From assembly GCA_030631875.1 (NCBI GenBank), contig DAOVKH010000052.1:1-9365 (forward strand): a DNA stretch of 9,365 nucleotides. Reading direction: 5' to 3'. The notes under the pieces were generated by a model that saw only the letters and a list, made by a program, of their open reading frames with translations, was not told the DNA's origin and searched no databases. Position numbers and translations under genes: made by a program. Origin of the DNA: Deltaproteobacteria bacterium. GTDB lineage: Bacteria > Desulfobacterota > GWC2-55-46 > DRQE01. Below are positions 1-6,293 of the stretch, piece by piece; within the stretch, counting starts at the first letter, position 1, and each line of letters opens with the position of its first letter.

Positions 1-1867
1 CGTCTACGGACTTTGCTATAGATATGTCGGTTGCGCCGACTACTATATCAACACTGCTCCTGCTGTTTCCAAGGTCATAGTCGGTTTGGTCTATTGCGGT
101 AATCTGTGCCGTATTGGTAATGGTGCTTCCTGTGGTAAGGGCATCTACCTCCACGATTATGGTGAGTGTAACGACCGCGCTGTTTACCATATCGCCGATT
201 GTCCACCTATCTTGAGCAAGGCTATATGAGCCTTGGCTGGCGGTGTTGGATACGTGCGATACGCCCGTTGGCAGGTTGTCGGTTAATTCAATACTCGTTG
301 CGTCGTTTGGCCCTAAGTTAGTTACCGTTACGGTGTATGTAACTGTCTCACCCTCTGAAGGGGAGGGGTTGTCGCCGGTCTTTACTACTTCAATGTCCGC
401 TCCCGAGACGCTTATATCGGCGGAGCTGGAGTCATTGCCTGATGTAGGGTCTGCCTGATCTGCCGAGGTTATGGACGCGGTATTTGTGATGGTCGTAAGG
501 GATGTGCCCGCGTCGACCGTTACCGTTATATTCAGCGTGGCCGTAGCACCATTTAATATTGAGGCTATTGTCCACAAGCCCGTACCTGATACGTAATCGC
601 CACCGCCGTCGTCGGAGACGTAGGTAACGCCTGTGGGGAGTAGATCGCTGGCAATGATATTGGTCGCATCACTTGGCCCGTTGTTAGTTACCGTCAGAGC
701 GTATATGATCGTATCGCCTTCGCTTGGTGCCGGAGTGCTTACCGACTTTGTCACCTCAAGGTCGGCACTGGAGACCGTCATATCAACGCTCGCTGTGTTG
801 TTGTCCGTATCCGGGTCGCCTGTCGTGGGTACGGTTGCTGTATTGGTGATGGTCGTTCCGCCGGTAGAGGCGTTGACTGTTACGTCGATCGTGAGTGTGG
901 CGGTTACACCATTTGCAAGTGCGCCGACCGTCCATAGTCCTGTTAGGTCGTCATACGAGCCTTGGCTCGGCACGTCTGACGCGTAGGTGATATCTGCCGG
1001 TAGTGTGTCTGTGACTACCACGCCCGTGGCACCATTGGTGCCATTATTGGTTATGGTTATGGTGTAGGTTATGGTCTCGCCTTCGTTTGGCGTGGCATTA
1101 TCTACGGACTTTGCCATGCTTAGATCCGCCCCACCTACGACGATGGCTGCCGTAGCCGAGTTATCTGAAGTGTCGGGGTCTGCCTCGGAGCTGGCCGTTA
1201 CGGCCGCCGTGTTGGTTATGGTATCGCCTGTCGTGGCCGCGTCAACGGTGAACTTGAGTGTGAGTGTGGCAGTTGCTGTATTAATCAGTCCGCCGACCGC
1301 CCAAAGCCCCGTACCTGAGTTGTATGTACCTTGCGAGATTGTATCGGTTGCGGCGTAGGTTATGCCTGCCTCAAAGGTCTCGGTCAATTCAATACCCGTT
1401 GCGTCGTTAGCACCGTTGTTGGTTACGGTTATCGTATAGGTTATGGTATCGCCTTCGCTCGGTGTGACGTTGTCGACCACCTTGGTTACGGCTAGGTCTG
1501 CCGCGCCGATTGTTATATCGACAGAGTCGGAGTCGTTTGTTGCGTCATGGTCATGTTGTCCCCACGCAGTTATATCAACGTCGTTGGTTATGGTGGTACC
1601 GTCGGTGCCGCCATCTACCGTTACGTTAATGTTCAAGGTCGTCGTAACCCCGTTAAGGAGCGCGGCTATCGTCCATATGCCTGTTATGTTGTTGTAGCTT
1701 CCTCCTCCGTCGTCAGAGACGTAGGTAACGCCTGCGGGCAAATTGTCCGTTATCTGCAGGCCCGTCGCGTCGTTCGGACCATTGTTCGTAGCCATCAAGG
1801 TGTAGGTTATGGTATCGCCTTCATTGGGTGTGGCGTTGTCGACCGTCTTTGTAACGGCTATCTCGGT
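1..1867 (-). repeat. Tandem DUF11 domain repeats (five full units plus the start of a sixth)
   Basis: In-frame units inside the secreted protein, bounded at the (A/T)-(D/E)-(I/L)-x-V-x-K motif. They span 1867-1502 (122 aa), 1501-1130 (124 aa), 1129-767 (121 aa), 766-401 (122 aa), 400-32 (123 aa) and 31-1 (partial). Each has TPxEGDTITYT, TNNGPNDATG, LPxGVTYVS, GLWTIG and TITNTA segments. Units 1 and 4 share an SDDGGG(S/D)Y variant, while units 2, 3 and 5 share SQG(S/T)Y, which hints at duplication of multi-unit blocks. DNA identity between units is only moderate, so the array is old rather than freshly expanded. Confidence 0.88.
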
Positions 1868-2959
1868 ATTTAGATGTACGTCAAGGGTATCTGTCCTCTC
1901 CTGGGCTTCCTTTAGGCCGTCATCTTCGGATTCAAGAGCGTCTATGTAGGTAACAATTACCGTCTCGATGGCGATGACCTCAAGGACTCCGCTGTCTATC
2001 GTAAACGCGCCGTTGGTGGTGGTTAGCGAGCCTGTGAATATTCCGCTATCGACGCCCGTCTCGGTAAGCGTGATGACATTTTCGATATCTCCTGCGGCAG
2101 AGGTTACCTTGACGGTTACGGTCTCTATCGTAGCGTTCATAGAGTTCTCGTCGTTGTCGGTTACTTTTATGTAGATGGTCTCGCCGGGGTATATCTCGGT
2201 CAGGTCCACGGTACCGGTAAGGTCCGTTACAAAGTCGACGGTAGCCGTTGTAGGTTGCCTACCTGTGGGGAGTATCTCAGCCGTCATCTCGCCTATAAGG
2301 CTTGAGGCTTGAAGGTCTCTATCGATGGTCTGCGCACTTGCCGAGCTTCCGACAAAGAAACGTAGTGGTGTTGAATCTGTAATACCGGTGGAGGCCTTGA
2401 ATATGTCGTAAGGTATGCGGAAGTCGAGGAAGTAGTCCGGCTCTCCGTCAAAGGAGGTGTCGGCAACGGTTACGTCGAAGTTGACTGTTCTGCTTATATC
2501 CTCTGACCATACGACAGTTTCGGCCTTGTCAGAGGGGTCTCCTATGCCGGTCTTTGTTGTATTTTCGGCTAAGTATACCTCATCGGTGATACCGTCTATC
2601 ATGACGAGCCACTCGTAGTCGAGGTCGTCACCATCGGTGTCTATTACAAAGCCCCAGCCAAAGGCCCTTAGGTTATCGGGGTCGCTCTGTATGGGGCTGT
2701 CGTCGAGGCGTATGCGGAAGTATATGTAATCGCCGTCGTTGTACATGTAGGCCGACGGGTATGTCGCGTCTCCGGCTATGTCGAGGTATTCGCCGGGGTT
2801 GGTGTCGTTAATCGGGTCGTTAAGGCCGGCCGTTCCAGTATTGTCGGGCATTGCTATCCACTCGCTCGTGGTAGGCCAGGCGGCACTTGCCGTCGTCGCA
2901 ACGGCCATGGCAAGGATGAATGTAATTGCTATGATTATTTTTTTGAAAGCAGTCTTCAT
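1..2959 (-). CDS. Large secreted DUF11-repeat surface protein (N-terminal part; 3' end outside window)
   Basis: I translated the minus strand from ATG at 2959-2957 and found no stop in 986 codons, to the window edge. Residues 1-26 form a signal peptide (MKTAFKK, a hydrophobic core, then ASA before AW). Residues about 27-230 are a beta-rich domain resembling CBM9/DOMON-like domains (YIYFRIRLDD, GWGFVIDTDGDD, YFLDFRIPYDIF). Residues about 232-362 are a linker beta domain with DNDEN and TETGVDSGIFTG. From residue 365, DUF11 units repeat about every 122 residues (EGDTITYTITVTNNG..DATG, GLWTVG, TITNTA). A minus-strand AGGA (2972-2969) lies 9 bases before the ATG. DUF11 proteins are usually exported and cell-surface or matrix associated. 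Sequence alone gives no binding partner, and the C-terminal anchor is not visible. The upstream leader carries two c-di-GMP riboswitches, which fits a role in attachment or matrix (inference). The family is clear; the exact function is not known. Confidence 0.9.
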   Translation of the reverse strand, partial: MKTAFKKIIIAITFILAMAVATTASAAWPTTSEWIAMPDNTGTAGLNDPINDTNPGEYLDIAGDATYPSAYMYNDGDYIYFRIRLDDSPIQSDPDNLRAFGWGFVIDTDGDDLDYEWLVMIDGITDEVYLAENTTKTGIGDPSDKAETVVWSEDISRTVNFDVTVADTSFDGEPDYFLDFRIPYDIFKASTGITDSTPLRFFVGSSASAQTIDRDLQASSLIGEMTAEILPTGRQPTTATVDFVTDLTGTVDLTEIYPGETIYIKVTDNDENSMNATIETVTVKVTSAAGDIENVITLTETGVDSGIFTGSLTTTNGAFTIDSGVLEVIAIETVIVTYIDALESEDDGLKEAQERTDTLDVHLNTEIAVTKTVDNATPNEGDTITYTLMATNNGPNDATGLQITDNLPAGVTYVSDDGGGSYNNITGIWTIAALLNGVTTTLNINVTVDGGTDGTTITNDVDITAWGQHDHDATNDSDSVDITIGAADLAVTKVVDNVTPSEGDTITYTITVTNNGANDATGIELTETFEAGITYAATDTISQGTYNSGTGLWAVGGLINTATATLTLKFTVDAATTGDTITNTAAVTASSEADPDTSDNSATAAIVVGGADLSMAKSVDNATPNEGETITYTITITNNGTNGATGVVVTDTLPADITYASDVPSQGSYDDLTGLWTVGALANGVTATLTIDVTVNASTGGTTITNTATVPTTGDPDTDNNTASVDMTVSSADLEVTKSVSTPAPSEGDTIIYALTVTNNGPSDATNIIASDLLPTGVTYVSDDGGGDYVSGTGLWTIASILNGATATLNITVTVDAGTSLTTITNTASITSADQADPTSGNDSSSADISVSGADIEVVKTGDNPSPSEGETVTYTVTVTNLGPNDATSIELTDNLPTGVSHVSNTASQGSYSLAQDRWTIGDMVNSAVVTLTIIVEVDALTTGSTITNTAQITAIDQTDYDLGNSRSSVDIVVGATDISIAKSVD

Positions 2960-3064
2960 ATTATTAAGTCCTACTGTTTCTTTAGTATAATCCGCCACTT
3001 ACAAGAAAAACCCAAGTAAAAAACCTTAAATAGTGATTACCCGTTAGGGGATGTAACCATCTGC

Positions 3065-3113
3065 TTTAAAGTATAAAACCCCATAGAACCGACAAGGCGG
3101 TCATGGGGTTTTA
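3065..3113 (-). terminator. Terminator-like hairpin after the second c-di-GMP aptamer
   Basis: On the minus strand the arms AAAACCCCAT and ATGGGGTTTT (3112-3103 and 3084-3075, extendable by one T-A pair) enclose an inner ACCG/CGGT stem and the loop sequence CCTTGTCGG. The stem ends in TTTTA and is followed by TACTTT, so the U-tract is short and broken. It lies about 115 bases before the start of the secreted-protein gene and downstream of the second aptamer, as an expression platform would. Its loop matches that of the other terminator, although the stem sequence differs. Confidence 0.65.
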
Positions 3114-3199
3114 GAGATGCTTTTAAGATATATTGTTTGTAAGGAATAATTCTAATATATACCTTATAGTCTTACACTCATAATGGTTAAGTATCTTAA

Positions 3200-3296
3200 C
3201 CACTTCGGCGGCCCTTCAAACCCTTCGAATATATTCGGTTGGGGTCAATGGCTCTGCGTCCCGGGCTTATCGCACCGGGTTGCTCTTGTCGGGTGG
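3200..3296 (-). promoter_or_regulatory. c-di-GMP-I (GEMM-I) riboswitch aptamer, promoter-distal copy
   Basis: Read on the minus strand, this has the hallmarks of the GEMM-I family. It starts with CCACCCGACAAGAGCAACCC. A P2 hairpin follows (CCCGG, closing GC GATAA GC loop, CCGGG), then GGGACGCAGAGCCA, a P3 arm (GACCCCAACC .. GAAGGGTTTGAAGG), and the 3' strand GCCGCCGAAGTGG. P1 is CCAC (3296-3293) with GTGG (3203-3200). The base just before CAACC, equivalent to Vc2 G20, is G, which favours c-di-GMP over cGAMP. Compared with the other copy, P2 changes on both sides while keeping pairing (CCCGG/CCGGG against CCCA/TGGG). It is followed by a terminator-like hairpin and the secreted DUF11 gene. Confidence 0.85.
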
Positions 3297-3368
3297 TGGC
3301 TATTTATTATGTCTTTAGTTGGTCTTTATTATTAATATACTCTCCTTGGCCTTTGTTGTTATATAGTG

Positions 3369-3418
3369 AAAATAAAAAAAAAGACATCCATCTGCCGACA
3401 AGGCAATTATGGATGTCT
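3369..3418 (-). terminator. Intrinsic terminator between the two c-di-GMP aptamers
   Basis: On the minus strand a 10-bp perfect stem, AGACATCCAT (3418-3409) with ATGGATGTCT (3391-3382), encloses an inner TGCC/GGCA stem. It is followed directly by a run of eight or nine Ts and then ATTTT. This is a strong rho-independent terminator in the orientation of the riboswitch leader, about 50 bases past the first aptamer. It would stop transcription before the second aptamer and the gene unless antitermination occurs. The loop contains CCTTGTCGG. Confidence 0.88.
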
Positions 3419-3467
3419 AAAGAATAAAGAATAAAGCGAGAATCTCTCGGCTATATTGTTCTTAAGA

Positions 3468-3563
3468 CCACTTCGGCGGCCCTTCAAACCCTCCTGATAT
3501 TTCGGTTAGGGTCAATGGCTCTGCGCCCCATGCTCTTCGCAGTGGGTTGCTCTTGTCGGGTGA
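3468..3563 (-). promoter_or_regulatory. c-di-GMP-I (GEMM-I) riboswitch aptamer, promoter-proximal copy
   Basis: This is the second GEMM-I aptamer on the minus strand, about 80% alike by eye to the copy at 3200-3296. It starts TCACCCGACAAGAGCAACCC. P2 is CCCA .. TGC GAAGA GCA .. TGGG, followed by GCGCAGAGCCATTGACCC. P3 has the tetraloop-receptor-like pair CCTAACC/GGAGGG, then GGGTTTGAAGG and GCCGCCGAAGTGG. P1 pairs TCAC (3563-3560) with GTGG (3471-3468). The aptamer begins only about 11 bases after the predicted transcription start. A strong terminator follows it. The core joining sequence reads GGGGCGC where the other copy has the more usual GGGACGC. Confidence 0.85.
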
Positions 3564-3580
3564 ATCTATATGTACTTAGA

Positions 3581-3608
3581 ATTATAGCACTTTTGGGGTT
3601 TTTGTCAA
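3581..3608 (-). promoter_or_regulatory. Consensus sigma-70 promoter of the riboswitch leader
   Basis: The minus strand reads TTGACA (3608-3603), a 16-bp spacer, then TATAAT (3586-3581): both hexamers are perfect. The predicted start near 3574 is a few bases before the first aptamer, so nearly the whole transcript leader (about 615 bases) is regulatory. A perfect core promoter suggests strong constitutive initiation, with control left to the downstream aptamer/terminator pairs. Confidence 0.85.
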
Positions 3609-3624
3609 GCGCTTAAGGGGTTAT

Positions 3625-3633
3625 TGTGGATAA
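3625..3633 (-). other. Perfect DnaA-box 9-mer
   Basis: The minus strand reads TTATCCACA, the consensus DnaA box. It lies between the -35 of the minus-strand leader promoter and the weak def promoter. It is a single copy; I saw no cluster of boxes or an AT-rich unwinding element, so it is not evidence for an origin. It could be a DnaA regulatory site or chance. Confidence 0.4.
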
Positions 3634-3654
3634 GTTGTTGGCGGTTTATTTTAG

Positions 3655-3683
3655 CTGAATATTGGTCGGTAGTGTTGTATAAT
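3655..3683 (+). promoter_or_regulatory. Probable def-fmt promoter
   Basis: A perfect TATAAT (3678-3683) stands 24 bases before the def ATG. At 17 bp spacing the -35 position (3655-3660, CTGAAT) matches consensus at only three of six bases. Predicted start near 3690 would give a short leader of about 18 bases. It is divergent from the riboswitch promoter. Confidence 0.45.
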
Positions 3684-3707
3684 AAAGAGATATTATTGCG
3701 AGGTAGA

Positions 3708-4328
3708 ATGTCTATTAGAGAGATACTAAAATACCCCGATAAGGGACTTAAGGTTAAGGCCTCTTCTGTCGATATGTCAGGCGATATGTCGAATAAAGAA
3801 GCGCGTGTAGAGGTTCGTAAACTCATCGAAGATATGTTTGAGACGATGCACTTTGCCGGCGGTGTTGGGCTTGCCGCAACACAGATAGGCGTACCTATGC
3901 GTGTCATAGTCCTTGATATACCTCCTGACTATGAGGACGATGACGATCGCGACGGCTCTAACGAAGGCAGTGAAAAAGACCATGAAAGACGAGTATTTAG
4001 CTTTATAAATCCAGAGCTTACAGAGCTTTCAGGAGAGACGGTCTTTGAAGAAGGGTGTTTGAGCTTGCCGGGTATTACGGCAGATGTTAAGCGTGCCGAG
4101 CGGTTGAGGCTTACCGCTCTCGATAAGGACGGCAACATGATAGATATGGAGGTTGACGGCTTTTTGGCCGTAGCCCTTCAGCACGAGATAGACCACCTCG
4201 ACGGCAAGCTATTCATACATAGGTTGAGTCGTATAAAGCGTGAGTTATTGCTTCGTAAGTACAAGAAGCTAAGGGTATTGGAAGAAGAAAAGAACTCAGA
4301 TGGCCCTTCTGATAAGGCCGTAATATGA
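3708..4328 (+). CDS. def: Peptide deformylase
   Basis: Removes the N-terminal formyl group from new proteins in the cytoplasm, using a metal ion (usually Fe2+). All three family motifs are present: GGVGLAATQIG (residues 51-61), EEGCLSLPG with the metal-ligand Cys117, and QHEIDHLDG, where His159 and His163 complete the metal site and Glu160 is catalytic. I chose ATG 3708 because the protein then starts MSIREILKYPD, as usual for the family, and GAGG lies just upstream; ATG 3624 would add 28 atypical residues and lies upstream of the -10. At 206 aa it is longer than the common 165-190. The extra length comes from a very acidic, charged insertion at about residues 75-95 (YEDDDDRDGSNEGSEKDHER) and a charged C-terminal tail. 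Its last four bases overlap fmt. Confidence 0.96.
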   Translation: MSIREILKYPDKGLKVKASSVDMSGDMSNKEARVEVRKLIEDMFETMHFAGGVGLAATQIGVPMRVIVLDIPPDYEDDDDRDGSNEGSEKDHERRVFSFINPELTELSGETVFEEGCLSLPGITADVKRAERLRLTALDKDGNMIDMEVDGFLAVALQHEIDHLDGKLFIHRLSRIKRELLLRKYKKLRVLEEEKNSDGPSDKAVI

Positions 4329-5290
4329 CCTTGAACATCGGTGCTACAAAGGTCTTCTTCATGGGCTCTCCCGATTTCGCATTGCCTTCGCTTACCGCTA
4401 TAATAGACGAGGGCTTCAATGTTGTAGGTGTTGCCACTCAGCCCGATAAGAAAAAAGGGCGTTCAAAGAAAGTACTTCCAACACCCGTCAAGGAGCTGGC
4501 ACTCTCAAAGGGTATTGCTGTCTACGAGCCAAAGAGCCTCAAGACACCTGACTTTGTTGAGACACTTACCTCTCTTAAGCCCGACGTTGTTGTCGTCGTC
4601 GCTTACGGGAAGATACTACCAAAGGCAGTCCTTGAAGTAGCTCCACTGGGATGCGTAAATGTGCACGGCTCTATATTGCCGTCTCTCAGAGGGGCGGCTC
4701 CTGTGAATTGGTCTATAATAAACGGAGACGACGTTACGGGTGTATCCACAATGCTACTCGACGAGGGGATGGATACAGGGGCGGTCTTCTTAGAAAGCTC
4801 GACGTCAATAGGAGCAGACGAAACCGCAGGCGAGCTTACGGTGAGGCTCTCTACCATCGGCGCGGAGCTATTGATAGAGACACTAAAGAAGCTCATAGCG
4901 GGCGATATCACAGCCATAGCCCAAGACGACAATCTGGCAACATACGCGCCTATCCTCACCAAGGCAGATGGCCTTATAGATTGGACGCTCTCTTCGGAGG
5001 TCATAGTCAGGCGCGTTCGTGGTCTTTCTCCGTGGCCCGGGACTTACACGAAGTTGGATGGAAAGAAGTTTACCATACACAGGGCGCATTCGGTCGATGG
5101 GGCGAAGGCTCTCGGCGTTAGCGAGGCCGGTACTATCCTTGAGTGCAGAGATGATACTATAGTTGTAAGGTGCGGCGAGGGGAGTCTCTTAATAGAAGAG
5201 CTTCAATTAGAGGGTAAACGGCGTATGCCTGCCAAGGATTTCCTTCGCGGCTATGGCGTTAAAAATATATGTGAGAAGGTTTTTTCATAG
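4325..5290 (+). CDS. fmt: Methionyl-tRNA formyltransferase
   Basis: Transfers a formyl group from 10-formyl-tetrahydrofolate to initiator Met-tRNA. The N-terminal formyltransferase domain (about residues 8-190) shows FFMGSPDFALPSL at its start. The active site has Asn112 and His114 in NVHGSILPS, the LRGAAPVNW loop, and Asp150 in DEGMDTG; these match the Asn-His-Asp triad of the family. The C-terminal domain (about 210-315) has the tRNA-binding OB-like fold pattern (VRGLSPWPGTYT, LQLEGKRRMPAKDFLRGYG). Length 321 aa is typical. The ATGA overlap with def implies translational coupling, with AAGG 7 bases before the start. def then removes the formyl group that fmt adds, which explains the pairing. 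Confidence 0.97.
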   Translation: MTLNIGATKVFFMGSPDFALPSLTAIIDEGFNVVGVATQPDKKKGRSKKVLPTPVKELALSKGIAVYEPKSLKTPDFVETLTSLKPDVVVVVAYGKILPKAVLEVAPLGCVNVHGSILPSLRGAAPVNWSIINGDDVTGVSTMLLDEGMDTGAVFLESSTSIGADETAGELTVRLSTIGAELLIETLKKLIAGDITAIAQDDNLATYAPILTKADGLIDWTLSSEVIVRRVRGLSPWPGTYTKLDGKKFTIHRAHSVDGAKALGVSEAGTILECRDDTIVVRCGEGSLLIEELQLEGKRRMPAKDFLRGYGVKNICEKVFS

Positions 5291-5321
5291 AACCTAATCT
5301 TTGGAATCTAAGGTGTCTCTT

Positions 5322-6182
5322 ATGAGCGATGCAAATAAAAAGATATTAAAAGAAGCCGTGACGAAGAATGGTGATAGCGCGGACTCTCAGGGTTACGTGC
5401 CGGGCAAAGGTCAAGTCTTCGCTCTGATAGCCATATGTGCTGTGGGTGTTGCCGCGGTCGGCTTTATAGCGTGGTATGTAACAACGATAGGGCTTTCGTC
5501 CATACATCCGCTACTGCCTTACATCCTCGGCGTGGTCATAGTAATCATTGTCGGTTTTGTATTCATAGGGGCGGTGGTCATAGCCCTCTCCACGGCGAGT
5601 AAGGGCGGAGGCTACAGGCCGTCTCCGATATTTAGAGGCCTGCTAATAAAATTCTTCCTGCCACTTATGGTTGTCGTGGGCTCTATCTTTAAGGTCAAGA
5701 AAATCAGGATAGAACGTGTTTTTATAGATCTGAATAACGCCATGGTGCGTTCGCTGGCAGTGAGTGGCAAGAAGTTCAGACCCGATAGGATTGCGATACT
5801 CATGCCGCACTGCATTCAATACGACGACTGCAGGATAAAGGTAACGAAGGACGTTATGAATTGCGTGAGCTGTGGTAAGTGCGAGATAGCCGAGCTGATA
5901 ACGATATCCAAGAAGTACGACCTTAAGTTATTCGTCCTGACCGGAGGTACCGTTGCGAGGCGAAAGCTAAAGGAGCTTCGACCAGACGCCGCCATAGCCG
6001 TTGCCTGCGAGAGAGACCTTACGAGCGGGGTGCAGGATGCATACCCTCTGCCCGTACTTGCCGTAATAAACAAGCGCCCCAATGGGTATTGCCTCCAGAC
6101 GGGTGTTGATATGGACGATGTCAAGGCCGCGATAATCGATATATTAGGGGTGGAAGAGGCCTCGACCGTAGAGGCGGCTTGA
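5322..6182 (+). CDS. DUF116 family membrane protein with cysteine cluster
   Basis: The 286-residue product resembles DUF116 proteins, whose function is unknown. After a polar N-terminus, hydrophobic segments lie at about residues 32-56 and 63-90, with a third weaker one at about 106-123. The C-terminal half is soluble, with conserved-looking cysteines: PHCIQYDDC (C164, C170), NCVSCGKC (C181, C184, C187), ACERDLTSG (C229) and NGYC (C257). The CxxCxxC spacing suggests a metal or Fe-S site (inference). I chose ATG 5322 because AAGGTG lies 6 bases upstream; a TTG at 5301 adds seven residues but has no ribosome site. It follows fmt after 31 bases, so it is probably cotranscribed with def-fmt. A link to formyl-Met metabolism is possible but unproven. 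Confidence 0.85.
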   Translation: MSDANKKILKEAVTKNGDSADSQGYVPGKGQVFALIAICAVGVAAVGFIAWYVTTIGLSSIHPLLPYILGVVIVIIVGFVFIGAVVIALSTASKGGGYRPSPIFRGLLIKFFLPLMVVVGSIFKVKKIRIERVFIDLNNAMVRSLAVSGKKFRPDRIAILMPHCIQYDDCRIKVTKDVMNCVSCGKCEIAELITISKKYDLKLFVLTGGTVARRKLKELRPDAAIAVACERDLTSGVQDAYPLPVLAVINKRPNGYCLQTGVDMDDVKAAIIDILGVEEASTVEAA

Positions 6183-6293
6183 TATTGACAAGTAAGCTCT
6201 ATGTCAGAGGCAGGATTTGATATTTAGAACTCTATAAGGCGGGCAATTATTTTTTGCCGTATATAAAATAAACAAAGGATACTGAATAGAAAG

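Noticed and set aside
2984..2989. A minus-strand TATACT as a second promoter close to the DUF11 gene.
   Set aside because: No -35-like hexamer stands at 15-18 bp, so it is weak compared with the consensus promoter at 3581-3608.
243..2990. Several plus-strand open frames of 68-117 residues (for example 633-986, 1071-1358, 1547-1873).
   Set aside because: They are antisense shadows of the continuous minus-strand DUF11 frame, with low-complexity Val/Ser/Thr composition and no family match.
3035..3059. A minus-strand GGTTAC/GTAATC hairpin in the leader as a third terminator.
   Set aside because: The stem is short with a wobble pair, and the T-run begins about nine bases too late.
3239..3427. 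A 62-residue plus-strand open frame.
   Set aside because: It crosses the aptamer and terminator on the other strand and has no plausible ribosome site.
3200..3563. cGAMP-sensing (GEMM-Ib) assignment for the aptamers.
   Set aside because: Known cGAMP variants have A at the position equivalent to Vc2 G20; both copies here have G, so c-di-GMP is the better call.
3624..3707. ATG 3624 as the def start.
   Set aside because: It lies upstream of the -10 element and would add 28 residues unlike deformylases; ATG 3708 has a ribosome site and the family N-terminus.
5301..5321. TTG 5301 as the DUF116 start.
   Set aside because: There is no Shine-Dalgarno before it, while AAGGTG serves ATG 5322.
6185..6190. 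TTGACA before htpX as a -35 element.
   Set aside because: No -10-like sequence occurs at 15-19 bp downstream.
6242..6258. GGCAA/TTGCC hairpin before htpX as a terminator.
   Set aside because: Only five base pairs and no U-tract follows.
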